This document shows positions 35,801-46,622 of a stretch of DNA of 64,000 nt, piece by piece. The DNA is from Trebouxia sp. TZW2008 (lineage: Eukaryota; Chlorophyta; Trebouxiophyceae; Trebouxiales; Trebouxiaceae). The notes beneath the pieces are model-generated. The model ran no database searches. It was not told the origin of the DNA and saw only the letters and a list, made by a program, of their open reading frames with translations. Numbering within the stretch: the first letter of the stretch is position 1; each line of letters starts with the position of its first letter. The translations under genes and the position numbers were made by a program. The stretch is from positions 1 through 64,000 of the forward strand of contig BDIU01000240.1 in NCBI GenBank assembly GCA_002118135.1. The letters are read 5' to 3'.

Positions 35801-37523
35801 CTCGCCTGATGCTATAGGGCTGTTGCTGCCTGCTGACTCCATACTGGCAGTAGCAAGGGCCCTTGCCGGCAAAGGGTCAGGGCTGGACGCCGCCAATGAC
35901 TCATCAGTGACGGTTGATGCACCCTCTGCTTCAGAGAATGCTGCTGAGCATGCTGCAGGCACGCTGCTGGATGAGCACCCCTGGTGAAGTTGGGTGCTGG
36001 GGGTGGGGGTAAGGGTGGGTGCTGGTGCAGTGCGCAGCAGTTGAGCCAGGAAAGGGGATGACCTCACTCTAGCAGCAGTGGCAGATGATGTGCTGACTGG
36101 CGGCGTCTTGATTCTCAGGGACCCAAGAATCTCAGCTGCGGCTGGAGTGGCCAAACCAGGCCTGCCTGCTGCCTGCATGGCCTGTTGAGGAGCCAAGGAG
36201 TCACCTTGCGGGGTGACTGGCTTCTGGCTTGCTTGCTTTGAAACAAGGCTATGTGAGGGCTGGGGGTGGTGCAGGGCTGGGCTAGAGACTGGCCTGGGTG
36301 ATAGCCAGCTGTGCAGGAGGTTAGGGTGATTGGACGTTTCATCAGCAGAGTCCAGTATCAGGCCTGGCGTGGTGTCTCTGTAGCCTACGAAGGTAGCTGC
36401 ACCTCCAGGAGTTTGCCCATTCACCTGAATATGGCACGCATTATTGTGGTGGTGTTGATGACCAATCATAGAGTGCACTTCGCTGTGTAGCAAAAACATT
36501 CAAGATCAGTGCATGCTGCTCAGGACATTACGAAACTAGCTTATTGCTTGTACAGTTGCAGCTACAAGACAATCTGCACTGACGTTGTGCATTGTGATCA
36601 TTGTGATAATTTGTATGTTTGCTGAAGAGGATTGTAACCCTGCTAGGCGCATACACAAGCAGACAATTGCCTAGGATACATTGCATTGTCTGTGACATGA
36701 GATCTTGCGAAGCGCAGGACTTGCAGATGATAGCACATGCATCAGAGAGGAGTCTAAAGCCTACCTCATCAAGATCAAACACATCAGAGAAGTCCTGTGG
36801 AGTGCCAACTCCAAGTACAGCAGACAAAGGCGACGCTTCTCGCCGCACAGTCACATACTGTGCGTCAAGGCCTGGTGCAACAGCCACATCAGGAGAGTCC
36901 AGCGACCCTAGAATCGCTCTGACGGATGGCGGAGTGGCAGGCAAGTACCAATGGTCCAATGCGCTACTGACAGTGGCTTTGGTCTGTGCTGCATCAGGAG
37001 TGGTCAGGCGCTGGTTGACTTGAGCAAAAGGATGGACAGAGGCTGAAGCAGCTGCAGCACCAGCTGATGCGCCTGCCGTTGACTCTGATGCCTGTGCAGG
37101 CTGTGCTGCTGCAGTTTGGCGCCTAGCAGCTAGGGCACTGACTCTTGCAGCAGCAGAAGTTGCCGTTGATGGTGGAGGGACAGGTGCACTTCCAGCTGGC
37201 TTCCTAACAGCTTTCCTGATCCTGGCCAAGGTCTCCGAGCGCGGAGCGGCGGAGGTCGTCACCAGCTGTGAAGTCTTGCGAGGCTTGACCGGAGATGCTT
37301 TGCTGTCACTGCTCTTGTGATGCCTGCTGCTTGTAGAGTCAGCCTCTGTGTCCCCTGGAAGCTTGCGCTGTGGAGCGCTTGACTTGTCCTTGGATTTGCC
37401 GGCAGCAGCGAACTTGCTTTCTGCTTTCGTGCCGGCGGATGTCGCCCGAGGCAACTCGCCTCTCAGAGAGTTGTTATGCAGAGGCGCTAGAGGTGCACGA
37501 CTGCCTCTAGCTCCTCTCCTCAT
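26831..37523 (-). CDS. Large disordered protein with coiled-coil centre, unrecognised
   Basis: Fourteen exons keep phase throughout: 36765-37523, 35088-36424, 34305-34756, 34169-34207, 34032-34070, 33820-33896, 32633-32746, 31800-31904, 31131-31276, 30539-30692, 30014-30085, 28317-29717, 27545-27934, 26831-27034 (about 1762 residues). The first ATG is at 37523; the codons before it are GTG-led and not used. The N-terminus is basic (MRRGARGSRAPLAP). The first third is Ser/Ala/Pro-rich with short repeated helices of the form P(F/Y)Q-x4-(Y/H)L and ATY-x-SP. The middle (32.7-30.0 kb) is a coiled coil (ALRQRLAGTQESISQLAQ, LAQLDLTQQQLQQQLTKL, MEKENQQLRQQLK). The rest is again disordered with many S/T-P sites. 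Such layout suits a scaffold or cytoskeleton/centriole-associated protein, but I recognise no family. It is head-to-head with the TMEM70 homologue. Confidence 0.75.
27960..28137. mobile_element. MITE-like element, 178 bp, 16-bp inverted termini, 3-bp target duplication
   Basis: The left end CAGTGAATCACCATAC (27960-27975) is the exact reverse complement of the right end GTATGGTGATTCACTG (28122-28137). Both sides are flanked by CTC (27957-27959 and 28138-28140), a plausible 3-bp target-site duplication. The interior is AT-rich with many GTATT(A/G)CGTAT words and an internal CAGTGAT-x-C sub-repeat, and has no coding capacity. It sits in the intron between exons 28317-29717 and 27545-27934 of the long minus-strand gene. 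A non-autonomous DNA transposon is the simplest reading; the superfamily is not assigned. Confidence 0.75.
30700..31420 (-). repeat. Duplicated coiled-coil exon pieces
   Basis: The exon start encoding ERHALKQDVMRAQTQLI occurs twice (about 31226-31276 and 31361-31411), and the exon start encoding REN(L/V)KAAEEA(A/V)QA occurs twice (about 30650-30692 and 30775-30815). One copy of each fits the phase of the full gene model; the other may be an alternative exon or a decayed copy. Confidence 0.65.
31560..31800. repeat. CAGCAG-rich imperfect repeats in an intron
   Basis: Several copies of a 45-65 bp unit containing CAGCAGCAGGGC(A/C)(T/C)TTG lie intron-side of the donor of exon 31800-31904. Low-complexity, no coding support. 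Confidence 0.5.
33500..33860 (-). repeat. Three tandem copies of an exon-donor segment, 140-160 bp period
   Basis: The segment CTCCTGCCCGCCACCAGCTTCAG followed by a GT donor, plus about 100 bp of intron, is repeated from about 33504, 33643 and 33802 (plus-strand coordinates). Only the copy ending at 33820 joins in phase with both neighbours; the others seem degenerate. Confidence 0.7.
34032..34345 (-). repeat. Tandem 13-residue exon cassette, three copies
   Basis: The last 39 bp of exon 34305-34756 (coding …R-V/I-A-P-T-P/R-G) recurs as two free-standing 39-bp segments at 34169-34207 and 34032-34070, spaced 136 and 137 bp. Each has its own AG acceptor and GTCAG(C/T) donor and starts and ends in phase 1, so inclusion or skipping of either keeps the frame. 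Confidence 0.75.
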
Positions 37524-37940
37524 GGTGCCTGCACCGCAGTTTCGCACAATTTAGCAAGTCAAGATTGACATCAAGACACTAGGACAACAAGCGTGTGGCA
37601 GCAAGTACCGCGCAAACAAGTGAACAAGCCAAAAGCCACACAAAGAAATCACCTAAATGCTTTGACCACTAAGCCAGCATGGTATGACTGCGGAGATTGC
37701 TCGAGTCAACAATGCAGTCTTGAGCAGAGCATCGTTGCGTCCTCCAAAGCCACCTGTGTGCTGCAGCCAGGCACCAAGACACACCATTGGTGAGTTGCAG
37801 CAGCTGTCATTGTCAAGCTTTGTGTGATACAGCCCTCCAGAAAGCTAAATCCGGCTGGAAACGCCCTACACAGGTTCCCTTTTGACCTGCAAAGCTTGCT
37901 GGTTGCGATACAACGCTTTTGCTCACACTTTCACAAGGCA
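37524..37940. promoter_or_regulatory. Divergent intergenic region upstream of the TMEM70 homologue
   Basis: 417 bp between opposing start codons of the long minus-strand gene and the TMEM70-like gene. It must contain both promoters; no motif is claimed. Confidence 0.45.
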
Positions 37941-39188
37941 ATGGCTTTCGTCAGGTCATTGAGACAACTATCACCTTCTGTGACAGGGCATTCGGCCTCA
38001 GTTGGGCCGTCAGGCAGCTTGCTCTGTGGGGTACATCAGCAACTGCCGACCATCCTTGCAAGCTTAACACATCTGACCCTCGAGCGGCATACGCAGCAGG
38101 GCGCTTTTCATCATGAACACCAACGTGCTCGTCGACACACGCACAGCGGTATGTTTTTCGAGATCAGCACTCTGAGAACCTCGTGCAGTTCCTGATCAGT
38201 AGGTAGTCAGCTGTGCTTGAGCAGGAGCAGGCTTTCAGCATCCCAAACATGAAGGGTCTGGTTCATTTCCAAATTGGCAGAGGACCTGGCGCAATCATTT
38301 CGGCACAAGCAGCGACTCATCAGACACCCCCTCAGATACACCCAAATACCCAATAACCAGGCCAGACCATGTTTTTGTGTACCATGGGCCACTAGCAGTG
38401 ACAGTCAGCAGGCTCAAGGTAAATGCAAACAAGTGTGCATGCTGATTTTTGTCTGTGCTGAATGACTTTTGACTGCTTCATGTAGTGTGCAGAAATTGAG
38501 CCTATTCAGCTGTGCCTGTACCCTAGCAGCATCACCGATCATAATCTACATGAGCAGTGCAACCTCCCTAGGGGCTAAGGCCAGCATAGCCTTCACCCTT
38601 TGTGGCTTTGGACTGTTCACAACTGGTATGCTGGCTGGGTTTGCAACAATTCATGTCACATTGTACTGCAGTTTGACATTGTGTTTGTTTCATCTGTTTT
38701 GGCATGCAAGCAGGAGCTCTGCTTCTGCGTAAACTTACTGCTTACTACAGTGCTTTCTTCACTGCCAGCTATGCTTCATGACGTGATGTCACATCTGACT
38801 CTGAGACATGATGCAGGACTGATGCATTGGTTCACCTCTCCGTACATCCATCACCTCACCCATAACAGCATGACAGGCTTGACAGAAGTTGAAACTCTGA
38901 ACATCTTAGCCAAGCGGCAGCGGCGCACTTTCTCAGAAAGTGAAGTGCAGTATCCATCAACATTCAGGCCACAATCAACATTTCAGGTAAGGCAATTGCA
39001 AGCAGAGTTGCCATTGTCATGGCAATGGCATTGCTTGTTGAAGTGTCACTTACACAGTTTTGACAATGACTCTGCAGGTGCATGGACAAGTATATTACAT
39101 AGATGCTGATAGCTTTGAGGACAAAGAGCTCCTAGCAAAGCTGACTCCCAGAGATTCAAGCGAGCAGGTGCAGCCTGAGGGACATTGA
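37941..39188 (+). CDS. TMEM70-family mitochondrial membrane protein
   Basis: Five phase-consistent exons: 37941-38148, 38225-38418, 38493-38625, 38817-38986, 39078-39188 (about 271 residues). The N-terminus (MAFVRSLRQLSPSVTGHSA) looks like a mitochondrial presequence. The conserved domain reads VFVYHGPLAVTVSRLKKLSL, two membrane segments (SCACTLAASPIIIYMSS and ASIAFTLCGFGLFTTG), then LMHWFTSPYIHHLTHN and ETLNILAKRQRRTF. The Y-x-GPL-x-x-x-V-x-x-LK start, the paired helices and the HWFTSPYVH motif are typical of TMEM70 and relatives, inner-membrane proteins that assist assembly of ATP synthase and complex I in animals. The function in algae is inferred from the family. Confidence 0.88.
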
Positions 39189-40402
39189 GTATGCACCAAA
39201 TCTTGCTGCAGGCATCGCAGCTCATACTGAAGCAAGATATGATCTCGTCAGCCCTGACAAAGCAGGCCTGCAGTCAATGGTCTGCAGCATGTGCGTGATA
39301 TCATGATCGATCATGAGGTCATCACTGCTGTGCTGAATGTATCAGATTCCCATGCAATGAATGATATGCAGTCTGAAAGAGACATTTGCTAGCATCTTTT
39401 GACTGTTTGCTGAGACAACTGTCGAAGGTCAGGGGTGTGTGAACATCTTGGACGCGTTCGGCACCAACTTACAACTGCCAATGGTGGTGTGTGTGTGTGC
39501 AGCAAGCCAAAAGCTTGTGCCCCAGGGCTCAAGTTGCCCACATGCGATATGATCACACAGTAACCGTTTGTCAATCACAGCATTAGATTGCCAGCGTAGG
39601 AACCATGTGCTGCACGTGGATCACGTAAACGTAGTGTGACCTGCACGTGCCGAAATGAAAGAGGTCAAACTTTAAAATCCTGGACGTCCAGAAGCTTTTG
39701 CACGTGGTGCTTTTGCCCATTTTCATGTACCTTTCGTTTGCGCACGTGAGCCCTCATGGGCCAAGAATGGGAATCTCTGCCATCGTCAACGAGCTTACTA
39801 ACGAGTAGCCTACTTGTTGAGGAAAATCTGGGGTTTACTAACATAGCATCAGAAGAGCCCCTACCGAGCTTAGCCCGTGCAGGCACCTGCTGCACCGCGC
39901 GTGTCCGTTGACAGCGGGATGCACGCTTAACAAGCAGTGGAACGCAAGCTTTGCGTTGTGGTATACCTGATTTGCGGTTCCATCGGCGTTTTCGTCGCCG
40001 TCTGAAGGCGTTTATGCTGTCATCCCGAGCTTGTTGCAGAGGTTAAGGTAAATATTCGAAACGCGTATCAACGTCTTTCGCGCCGTACTGAGCATCCGTT
40101 CTCATTGCGTATCGTTTCGGTTGACTGCGAAATGAGTGCTCGACAGTACTGGCATGCCCCTTGCACGAAACTGAGAGGGCAACATTGCGCACTGCAATGC
40201 GGGCATGGCTCAGCTGCAGGCCCTTTTTCCGCTGTCAAATGGCCGCAGTCAAGTTATTTGCAGACATGACGTAGCAAAGCTGTGTGCTGAGGCGTCTGCG
40301 CTGGTCATCCATCACAGAGTCACATTTGCAGCGTCCGATCCTGCCTTACCCTCAATGGTCCGGCCCCGCAGGTAGGAGTGAGCGGCTGCAGCAGTCAAGC
40401 AT
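39189..40402. other. Intergenic stretch with a 16-bp palindrome
   Basis: Between two plus-strand genes. TCATGATCGATCATGA at 39301-39316 is a perfect palindrome; a short GT run lies near 39487. An ATG at 40205 opens a frame to a GTAGGA donor at 40372, but its phase does not fit the next exon, so I do not include it in the gene. Confidence 0.4.
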
Positions 40403-43400
40403 ATGGTACCGTGCCAAAAGATCAAAGGCTTGCCAAGCGATCAGGCTGTGCTGTGGGACCGACTGCTTGAGTCAACCCCGCATCCCTTGCATCGCTCAAG
40501 AGCCTCTGAACTATTCCTTGAGGTCTTGGCACTTCAAGAAGGCGGTACAGAAATCGATTGGCCATCAGTATATTGTGCCATCACTACACTCACACGGCTA
40601 GACAAGGACTGTCTGCAAGCACGGCTGGCAGTTGGATGCAGTGAGTCCCTTGTTTGAACAAAACTGGAGATGTTTCTCAATCTGCATGCTGCCCTGAGCT
40701 TTGCATAAGCAGCTTCTCTATGCATGGCACTTAGAACACCTCCCACAAGCATCATCCAGCATTCTGCAGGCTTCGCCATGCCACATCCTTGCATTTGATG
40801 CTTACATTGAAAGGCATGTGCTTTCAGAGGCAGTACAATCATGTGCAAATCACTAGCCTGCATGCCTGTCACATGACTATCTGCAGTCCATGACTGCAAT
40901 CCATGATTGCACATAGTTGCATCCGCAACCCTCAGCGTCTCTTGCCCCTTGGCATGCTGCCTGACACACAACAACTCAATGTGTCTTGCCTACATGACTG
41001 CAAGCAAGCTGAAATTCAATTAAATTCTGCATGACAGCAGCTGATCATGTCTTGTATGCATGACTGCAGGCGAGTTGGAGTTCAGATGGATGCTGCATGA
41101 CAGGCATTTGTACACAGTGCACAAGGTGCCAGTGCGTTTCCAGCGCTGCTTGGCATGCATGGTGGCTAAGCAGGGCCCCTGTGGGGACCACAAAGCCACC
41201 TGGCTGTGCAGAAGCCGGTTGACTGATGCTCCTCCTGGCGTTGATGTGCAAAATGGTACGTCTTGGCTTAGCTCTTTTTGATTTCTGCTTGCAGCTACTA
41301 CTTTTAATTCGAATGTCATCTGGGGTGTGCGATACACTAATGCTTTCCTTTAAGACCAAGGAGAAGTTCAGCAACAGAGCATGGTTGATGACATGCAATG
41401 TTGATTGCTACTCACAAACCCACAACATGGATAGCTGTGTCAGAGTCTGGTTTGCGTTGTGGCTGCTCTTATGCCAAGTGTATGTTAACTGTTGTTGTAC
41501 AGCATGTCAGGGCAGCATCAGAGGACATGACTGAGAGCTAGCCATGCTGCAGCTGATGCAAAGGTGTTTGGGTACAGATTATTGCACAAAACATGCCTTG
41601 CAAAGTCAATGCAATTAGGAGGTTGAGTGCACATCACATGCACATCGTGACTGTATCAAGCAACAGCCTGAAAAGCCTTATGCATCAGTCAATGCAGCAC
41701 TTCAGCTGGCAGACTTTCCTGTTTGAGGACAAGAAGACAAGGATGTCCGTGATGCCGCTCGCATGATAGTGCAAGTTCTATTTGCAAGTATGTATTTGTA
41801 CTTGCAGCTCATTGTTTGCGGCCGTCAAGGCAAAGGGCTTATCAGATGACTGACCCCCACAACAAGAAGAGCAGCAGCTCAGGGCCTGGGCGCCACCAAA
41901 CGGAGCTGATCAGCATGTATGACAGCCACACATGGCCGGAAACGCGGCGCTCTGAGACGTTCCACTCCCAGGCCAGCAAGCTGTGGGAGTTTGTCACTGA
42001 AGAGCTGGTAAGGCCTGTACCCTTGGCACATGCGTGGTTGATGCATGTGCACTCAGCACATGGATCTTCAGCACAAAGACCAGGAACAAAGGAAAGAGAC
42101 AGCACAGCACAGCACAGCACAGCACAGCACAGCACAGCACAGCACAGCACAGCACAGCACAGCACAGCACAGCACAGCACAGCAACCCTTCAAGGAAAGG
42201 AAGCAGAAATGAGAACGAATGCTCATCCACTCAACCACTCATCCCAGTGCTGCATAAGTGCAAAGCTTTGAGACGCCATGGAGCTGCTGTCCTGCTGTGT
42301 GTGTTGCCTCCATCAGCGCCAACCCGCCGCGCCCCCCCTCCCTCCCCTTTGTCTATAATTTCACGCCAACCCTGCCTCCACAATCAGCTTTATCAAGAGA
42401 CATTTTCCCAACATACATAAGTGTCCCCCAACCTACATAAGTGTCCCAGCCACTCAACCCCTGCCTGCATGAGTGCAGAGCGTTAACAACCCTGTGGAGC
42501 TGTGGGAGATTGTAAGCTGGGCATACAGCAAGAGTTACCTGCCCATGCCCCCCCCCTCCGTCCCCCTCCGCATCCCCACACCCCAACCCATTCACGACTA
42601 CCCAGTCCACCCACTCACCCCAGCACTGCATGAGTGCAGAGCATTGAGGACCCTGTGGAGCTGTGGGAGATAGTAAGCCGGGCATGCAGCAAGCGCTACC
42701 TGCTCATGATGGCCAAGCTGTGGCACCGCGCCTCTGTGCCTGAGGACCGCATCGCCATGGACAGCTATGTGCTGCACACCCCAGAAGACTTGCCCAGCCA
42801 AGCATGCACTCCTGCTGCTGAGGACGCTTTGTCTGTACAGCCTCTGCGGTGAGTACCAGCCTGTTGCTGGTCTTTGCTTTGCATGTATTACGAAGCTTGT
42901 GAGGACGACCGCATTGCCATGGATAGCTACGTGCTGCAGACCCCAGAAGACTTGCCCAGCCAAGCATGCACTCCTGCTGCTGAGCATGCCCTTACTAAGC
43001 AACCCCTGCGGTGAGTGATTGTGACCTGTAACAATTGCAAAACTTGCATGATCTTGACTTCCAAACTTTTTGCACATGTACTGTTACTGCAGTCAAACCC
43101 TGCATTGGATGATGGTTGCTTCTGCTGCGCCTGCGCATGACTGATCTGTATCAGGCAGACTGCTTGGACTTGTATGCTAGTTCATGCATTCCAAGCTCAA
43201 GCTGCAAAGCTATCTATTCACAACACCCAGCAACAGCATGTTTGCCAAACAGTGCATGCCAATGTCCAGCTGGCAACAGGCAGTAATTTCACCTTCATCC
43301 CAGGCAGTGGAAGCTGAGCAGTTTAGCGACTGCTAGTGAAGGATTGTGATGGCGTTGATGGCAAGCTTGACTCAACTAAGTGGCTGACTTATTTTGTTGT

Positions 43401-46400
43401 GCTCAGACGATATACGAAGCACAGAGTCTACTTGAAATTGCTGTTGGCCATAGGAGCTGAGCTTACAAAAGCTTGCTGTGAGAGATTTGTAACAATAATT
43501 TTGCATGGCATGCAGAGAAAGGGAAGGCCGGGAGGGGAGCTGGATGTACCCAACTCATGCAGTTCTGGCTCATCTCAGAGTCGAGCTGGACCTGGATGAG
43601 TCACGAGAGAGCTCTGACAGCTCTGATGACTGCCGATACAAGAGGCCGTGGCACTGGCTGCCAGAAATGAGGTACCTTTTGGCTTGCCAACATTTTAAGG
43701 GAACCAACAAGACAAGCAGAAAGGCATCAAAGGAAACAAAACCTTACACTTGTTGTATTTGTTTCTATTGTTAGTCTGGCAAAGTTTTTGAAAAATCATG
43801 GAACTCAAAGTGCGCCTCTTTATGCAGCTGATCACCAGATCTAGCCTGATATTACACGTTAATGCTGGTTTCTGCGCACAAACCACCTGCCCGCCCGCCT
43901 GCCTGCTTTGACATCGCTGCTGTGACCCACAAAGACCAATGCTGCATGATGCCAGAGAGCTTCCTTTGTATGCTTTGCAAGCTCGTATTTGTGCTGCAGC
44001 TCACATCCAAAGTGGTGCAAGATGGTCCTACCGAAACCGCTGAAGCTAAAGAGGAGCGCACAAGACTCGCTTGAGACCTCCTCAACACCACTGCTCAGTC
44101 AGGTGTGTATGCTATAACAGCCTTCGGACTACCTCTCACCACCTCCTTCCAGCACTACCCCTCCCCCATGACAGAATTCCTGACCTGCAAAGCATTTCAG
44201 CTCAGCACCACTGCACACAGCTGCAGTAGCAGGATGTAAAGTTGTCCTGGTGAGCCAAGTTCTTCCAAACACATGTATATGTGCTTGTGCTCTTTGACAA
44301 CTATATCATCTGACCTGGCAACTGGGCGTACGGCTCATGTGCATGAAATGCACCAGCTTCCGGATGCAGTCAAAAGCTCAGTCATTGCAAGGACATGCAA
44401 AGTTGTAATTGCCAGCCACAGAGTCATGCCCATGCAAATGGAACTGATATCCCTACTTGTATTGTTCTGCAGGAGCTCAGCCGGCGCGGCAGGAAGCGGC
44501 GACTCACATCTGCCATGACAGACATGCTACAAAGCAACTCCAGCCAGAGTCCCCAACCCCACGATGACCCCCCCTTTGAGCTGCGCAGCCCCCCTAGGGG
44601 TACCCCTCAGAGACCCCGGGCACCCTCCAAAAGGGCCCATGCAAGGAGAGCTAGTGAGCTGTTGTCTGCTCAATTGGTTGCAGAGAATCAGGAGCCTGAT
44701 CAGGAAACTGCAGCTGCTGCTCCTGCTGCTACTGAGGCCAATGGAAGTGTGCAGCAGACCGAGATGCCTTCTCAGAACACGCCAGACAGCTGGCAGCCAA
44801 GGGACCTGGCCAGAAGGTATGACTCATACATGTATCTCAGATGGCATCAGTTACAGAAAGCAGCATGCTTATACAGCACTCCTCAATCCGCATCATGGGC
44901 ATTGCGTTTTGTGTACAAGACACCATAGCTGTTACCAGAGTCTCGTATGCTGCAAGCATGAGCAAATTTTGCCCATGCATAAGAGGCACAGGCATCTACA
45001 GCCAAGAGGGTCCACATTGCAGAGCATCCAACTGTAGCTTAGTCAACAGATTGATTAGCTAGTTGCCTCTTCAAGTGCCCTGGGTCTCAGCATGCCTGCC
45101 AAGGATCAACGTCTTGCTTACATGCTAAACAGCAAAGGTTCCAAACCCTGCTTGGTGCATACAGCAGCAGTGAGTTGCCTCAACACAGTACTGTCCAAAG
45201 CAATCTGACATCCATGCACAATCATCCAGCATGCTTGACAATGGTACAAAGAGAGAACATAATCAGCAGACCCTGGTGTCAGTGCAGGCTGTCACCCAGA
45301 GGCTCCTCAAAGACCTTGAGCCCAACCACTGGCACCAGCCTAACACAGAGTGCTTAACAATGAGAACTTGTAACATGACCGACAGGCCCTGACTTGCTTG
45401 ACAGTAACAACAGACAACATGATCGACGAGCCTTGACTTGACTGCAGGCTGTCACACAGAGGCTCCTCAAACACCCTCAGCCCTTCCACCAGCACCAGCT
45501 TGACACACTTTGGCAGCTCAGACTTTGGACTAGCGCCAAGCACCCAACTCACATCCCCTGTTGCTAGCGGCCTCAGCATCAACAGCACATCCACCAACCA
45601 GGGCTTTAGCTATTTGGGCAACAACATGCAAGCTGGGGCTGTTGCTAGTCCACCTGCTGTGACAGGTATCAAACTCAAACCCTTTCAAAATAAGCCCAAG
45701 AATTGGCATATCTCATTCTTATAATAGATTGCAACTGTTGAATGACCTGTATCAGGGGTGGTTATTGCTCACAGGTCATTTGGGCATGAGGGTTTCTGCG
45801 ACACCACTCACACTTGAGCTGATGCATATGCTGCCCAGTGCCGTACAAAATCCAGATTCTGCAGTGCTGTTGCTTGTGTTGCTGCATCTGTGTTGAACTA
45901 AGCTGAAGCTGCGCTGTAAGTTGCTGACCACGAGTGCTGGGCATCTAGACAAAATGGTGTGCTGTGACAGGTATGGGTGGCGTCAGACCTTATGCAGGGC
46001 CAAACCCTATGACAGGGCAGGAGTGGCTGCCACAAGGCCCTGTGAGAGCTGCTCACCTAGGGCAGGTGCGGAATGAGCCAAAGGTGCGGGCTCCTGTGGA
46101 CTTCATGGATGGCATGTGGGGCTTTGAGGACTTCCCACCAATTCCAGGTAAAGACTTGCCGTCGCTTTTTTGTCAACTCAGGTCTGAATCTTGGTGCAAA
46201 TGGCAGCTTCAAATACTACACTGGAAAACATCAGCTTGTCCCAGCGCTGTACACATCAGTCTCATGGGTTTTGAGGCGCAATGATCTAGAGTCTTCTTGC
46301 ATAGTGAAAAGTCAATCTGCTCCAGGCAAGTTGCTGAATGTCACCTGACTGTCTACATCATTGAACTCTGCACTGATGCCTTGATTATTGACTCAGGCTC

Positions 46401-46622
46401 AGAAGGTTTTTTACAAACACGTGTGTGTCTGCAGGCAACATTGACGGCAGTATGGATGGCTTAGGAACATTGGACTTTCACAGCAGATCAGGACACCATT
46501 TTGCCCCTCAGCAGCATGACAGCATGATTATGGCTCATCACCATGCCTTGCCAATTGCTAGCAACAATGCTCTGGCAGGCAACCTAGCGGCAGGATTTTC
46601 ACACTACTTTGGTCACATATGA
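40403..46622 (+). CDS. Unrecognised protein of about 651 residues, probably nuclear
   Basis: Ten phase-consistent exons: 40403-40640, 41070-41255, 41808-42007, 42640-42848, 43579-43671, 44000-44102, 44473-44816, 45448-45665, 45971-46147, 46435-46622. The first half is compact and looks globular: LLESTPHPLHRSRASELFLE, FRWMLHDRHLYTVHKVPVRF with CLACMVAKQGPCGDH, SKLWEFVTEEL, then PVELWEIVSRACSKRYLLMM. The middle has basic clusters (KPLKLKRS, RRGRKRRL) that could be nuclear localisation signals. The second half is Ser/Pro/Gly/Asn-rich and disordered, ending in a His-rich segment. An acidic E-S-x-D-S-S-D-D stretch precedes the basic part. A chromatin or transcription factor is a guess. Several exons have decayed neighbouring copies. 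The start is the first ATG that keeps phase; a further 5' exon is possible. Confidence 0.65.
42101..42184 (+). repeat. (AGCAC)16 pentanucleotide microsatellite
   Basis: Sixteen uninterrupted AGCAC units from 42101 to 42180, inside the intron after exon 41808-42007. Perfect units imply recent expansion and probable length polymorphism. Confidence 0.97.
42240..43015 (+). repeat. Duplicated copies of exon 42640-42848
   Basis: The exon start (AGTGCAGAGC-x-TTGA…CCCTGTGGAGCTGTGGGAG) has two diverged upstream copies near 42255 and 42475. The exon end, encoding DRIAMDSYVL(H/Q)TPEDLPSQA and its donor, has a near-identical downstream copy at about 42905-43011. The downstream copy is so well preserved that it may be an alternative exon; upstream copies are degenerate. 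Confidence 0.7.
45285..45500 (+). repeat. Duplicated start of exon 45448-45665
   Basis: GCAGGCTGTCAC(C/A)CAGAGGCTCCTCAAA(G/C)ACC occurs at about 45286 and 45444, each with a CAG acceptor. The upstream copy lacks the rest of the exon and soon meets stops. Confidence 0.65.

Noticed and set aside
37524..37547. Upstream extension of the long minus-strand protein
   Set aside because: The upstream codons contain only a GTG as possible start; ATG at 37523 is the first standard start.
40205..40371. ATG-led open stretch ending at a GTAGGA donor, as a first exon of the 40-46 kb gene
   Set aside because: Its end phase does not match the next coding segment with any acceptor I could find; ATG at 40403 gives a consistent model instead.
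42030..42260. Long open frames through the AGCAC repeat on both strands
   Set aside because: They arise because a 5-bp repeat without stops is open in several frames; the region lies in an intron.
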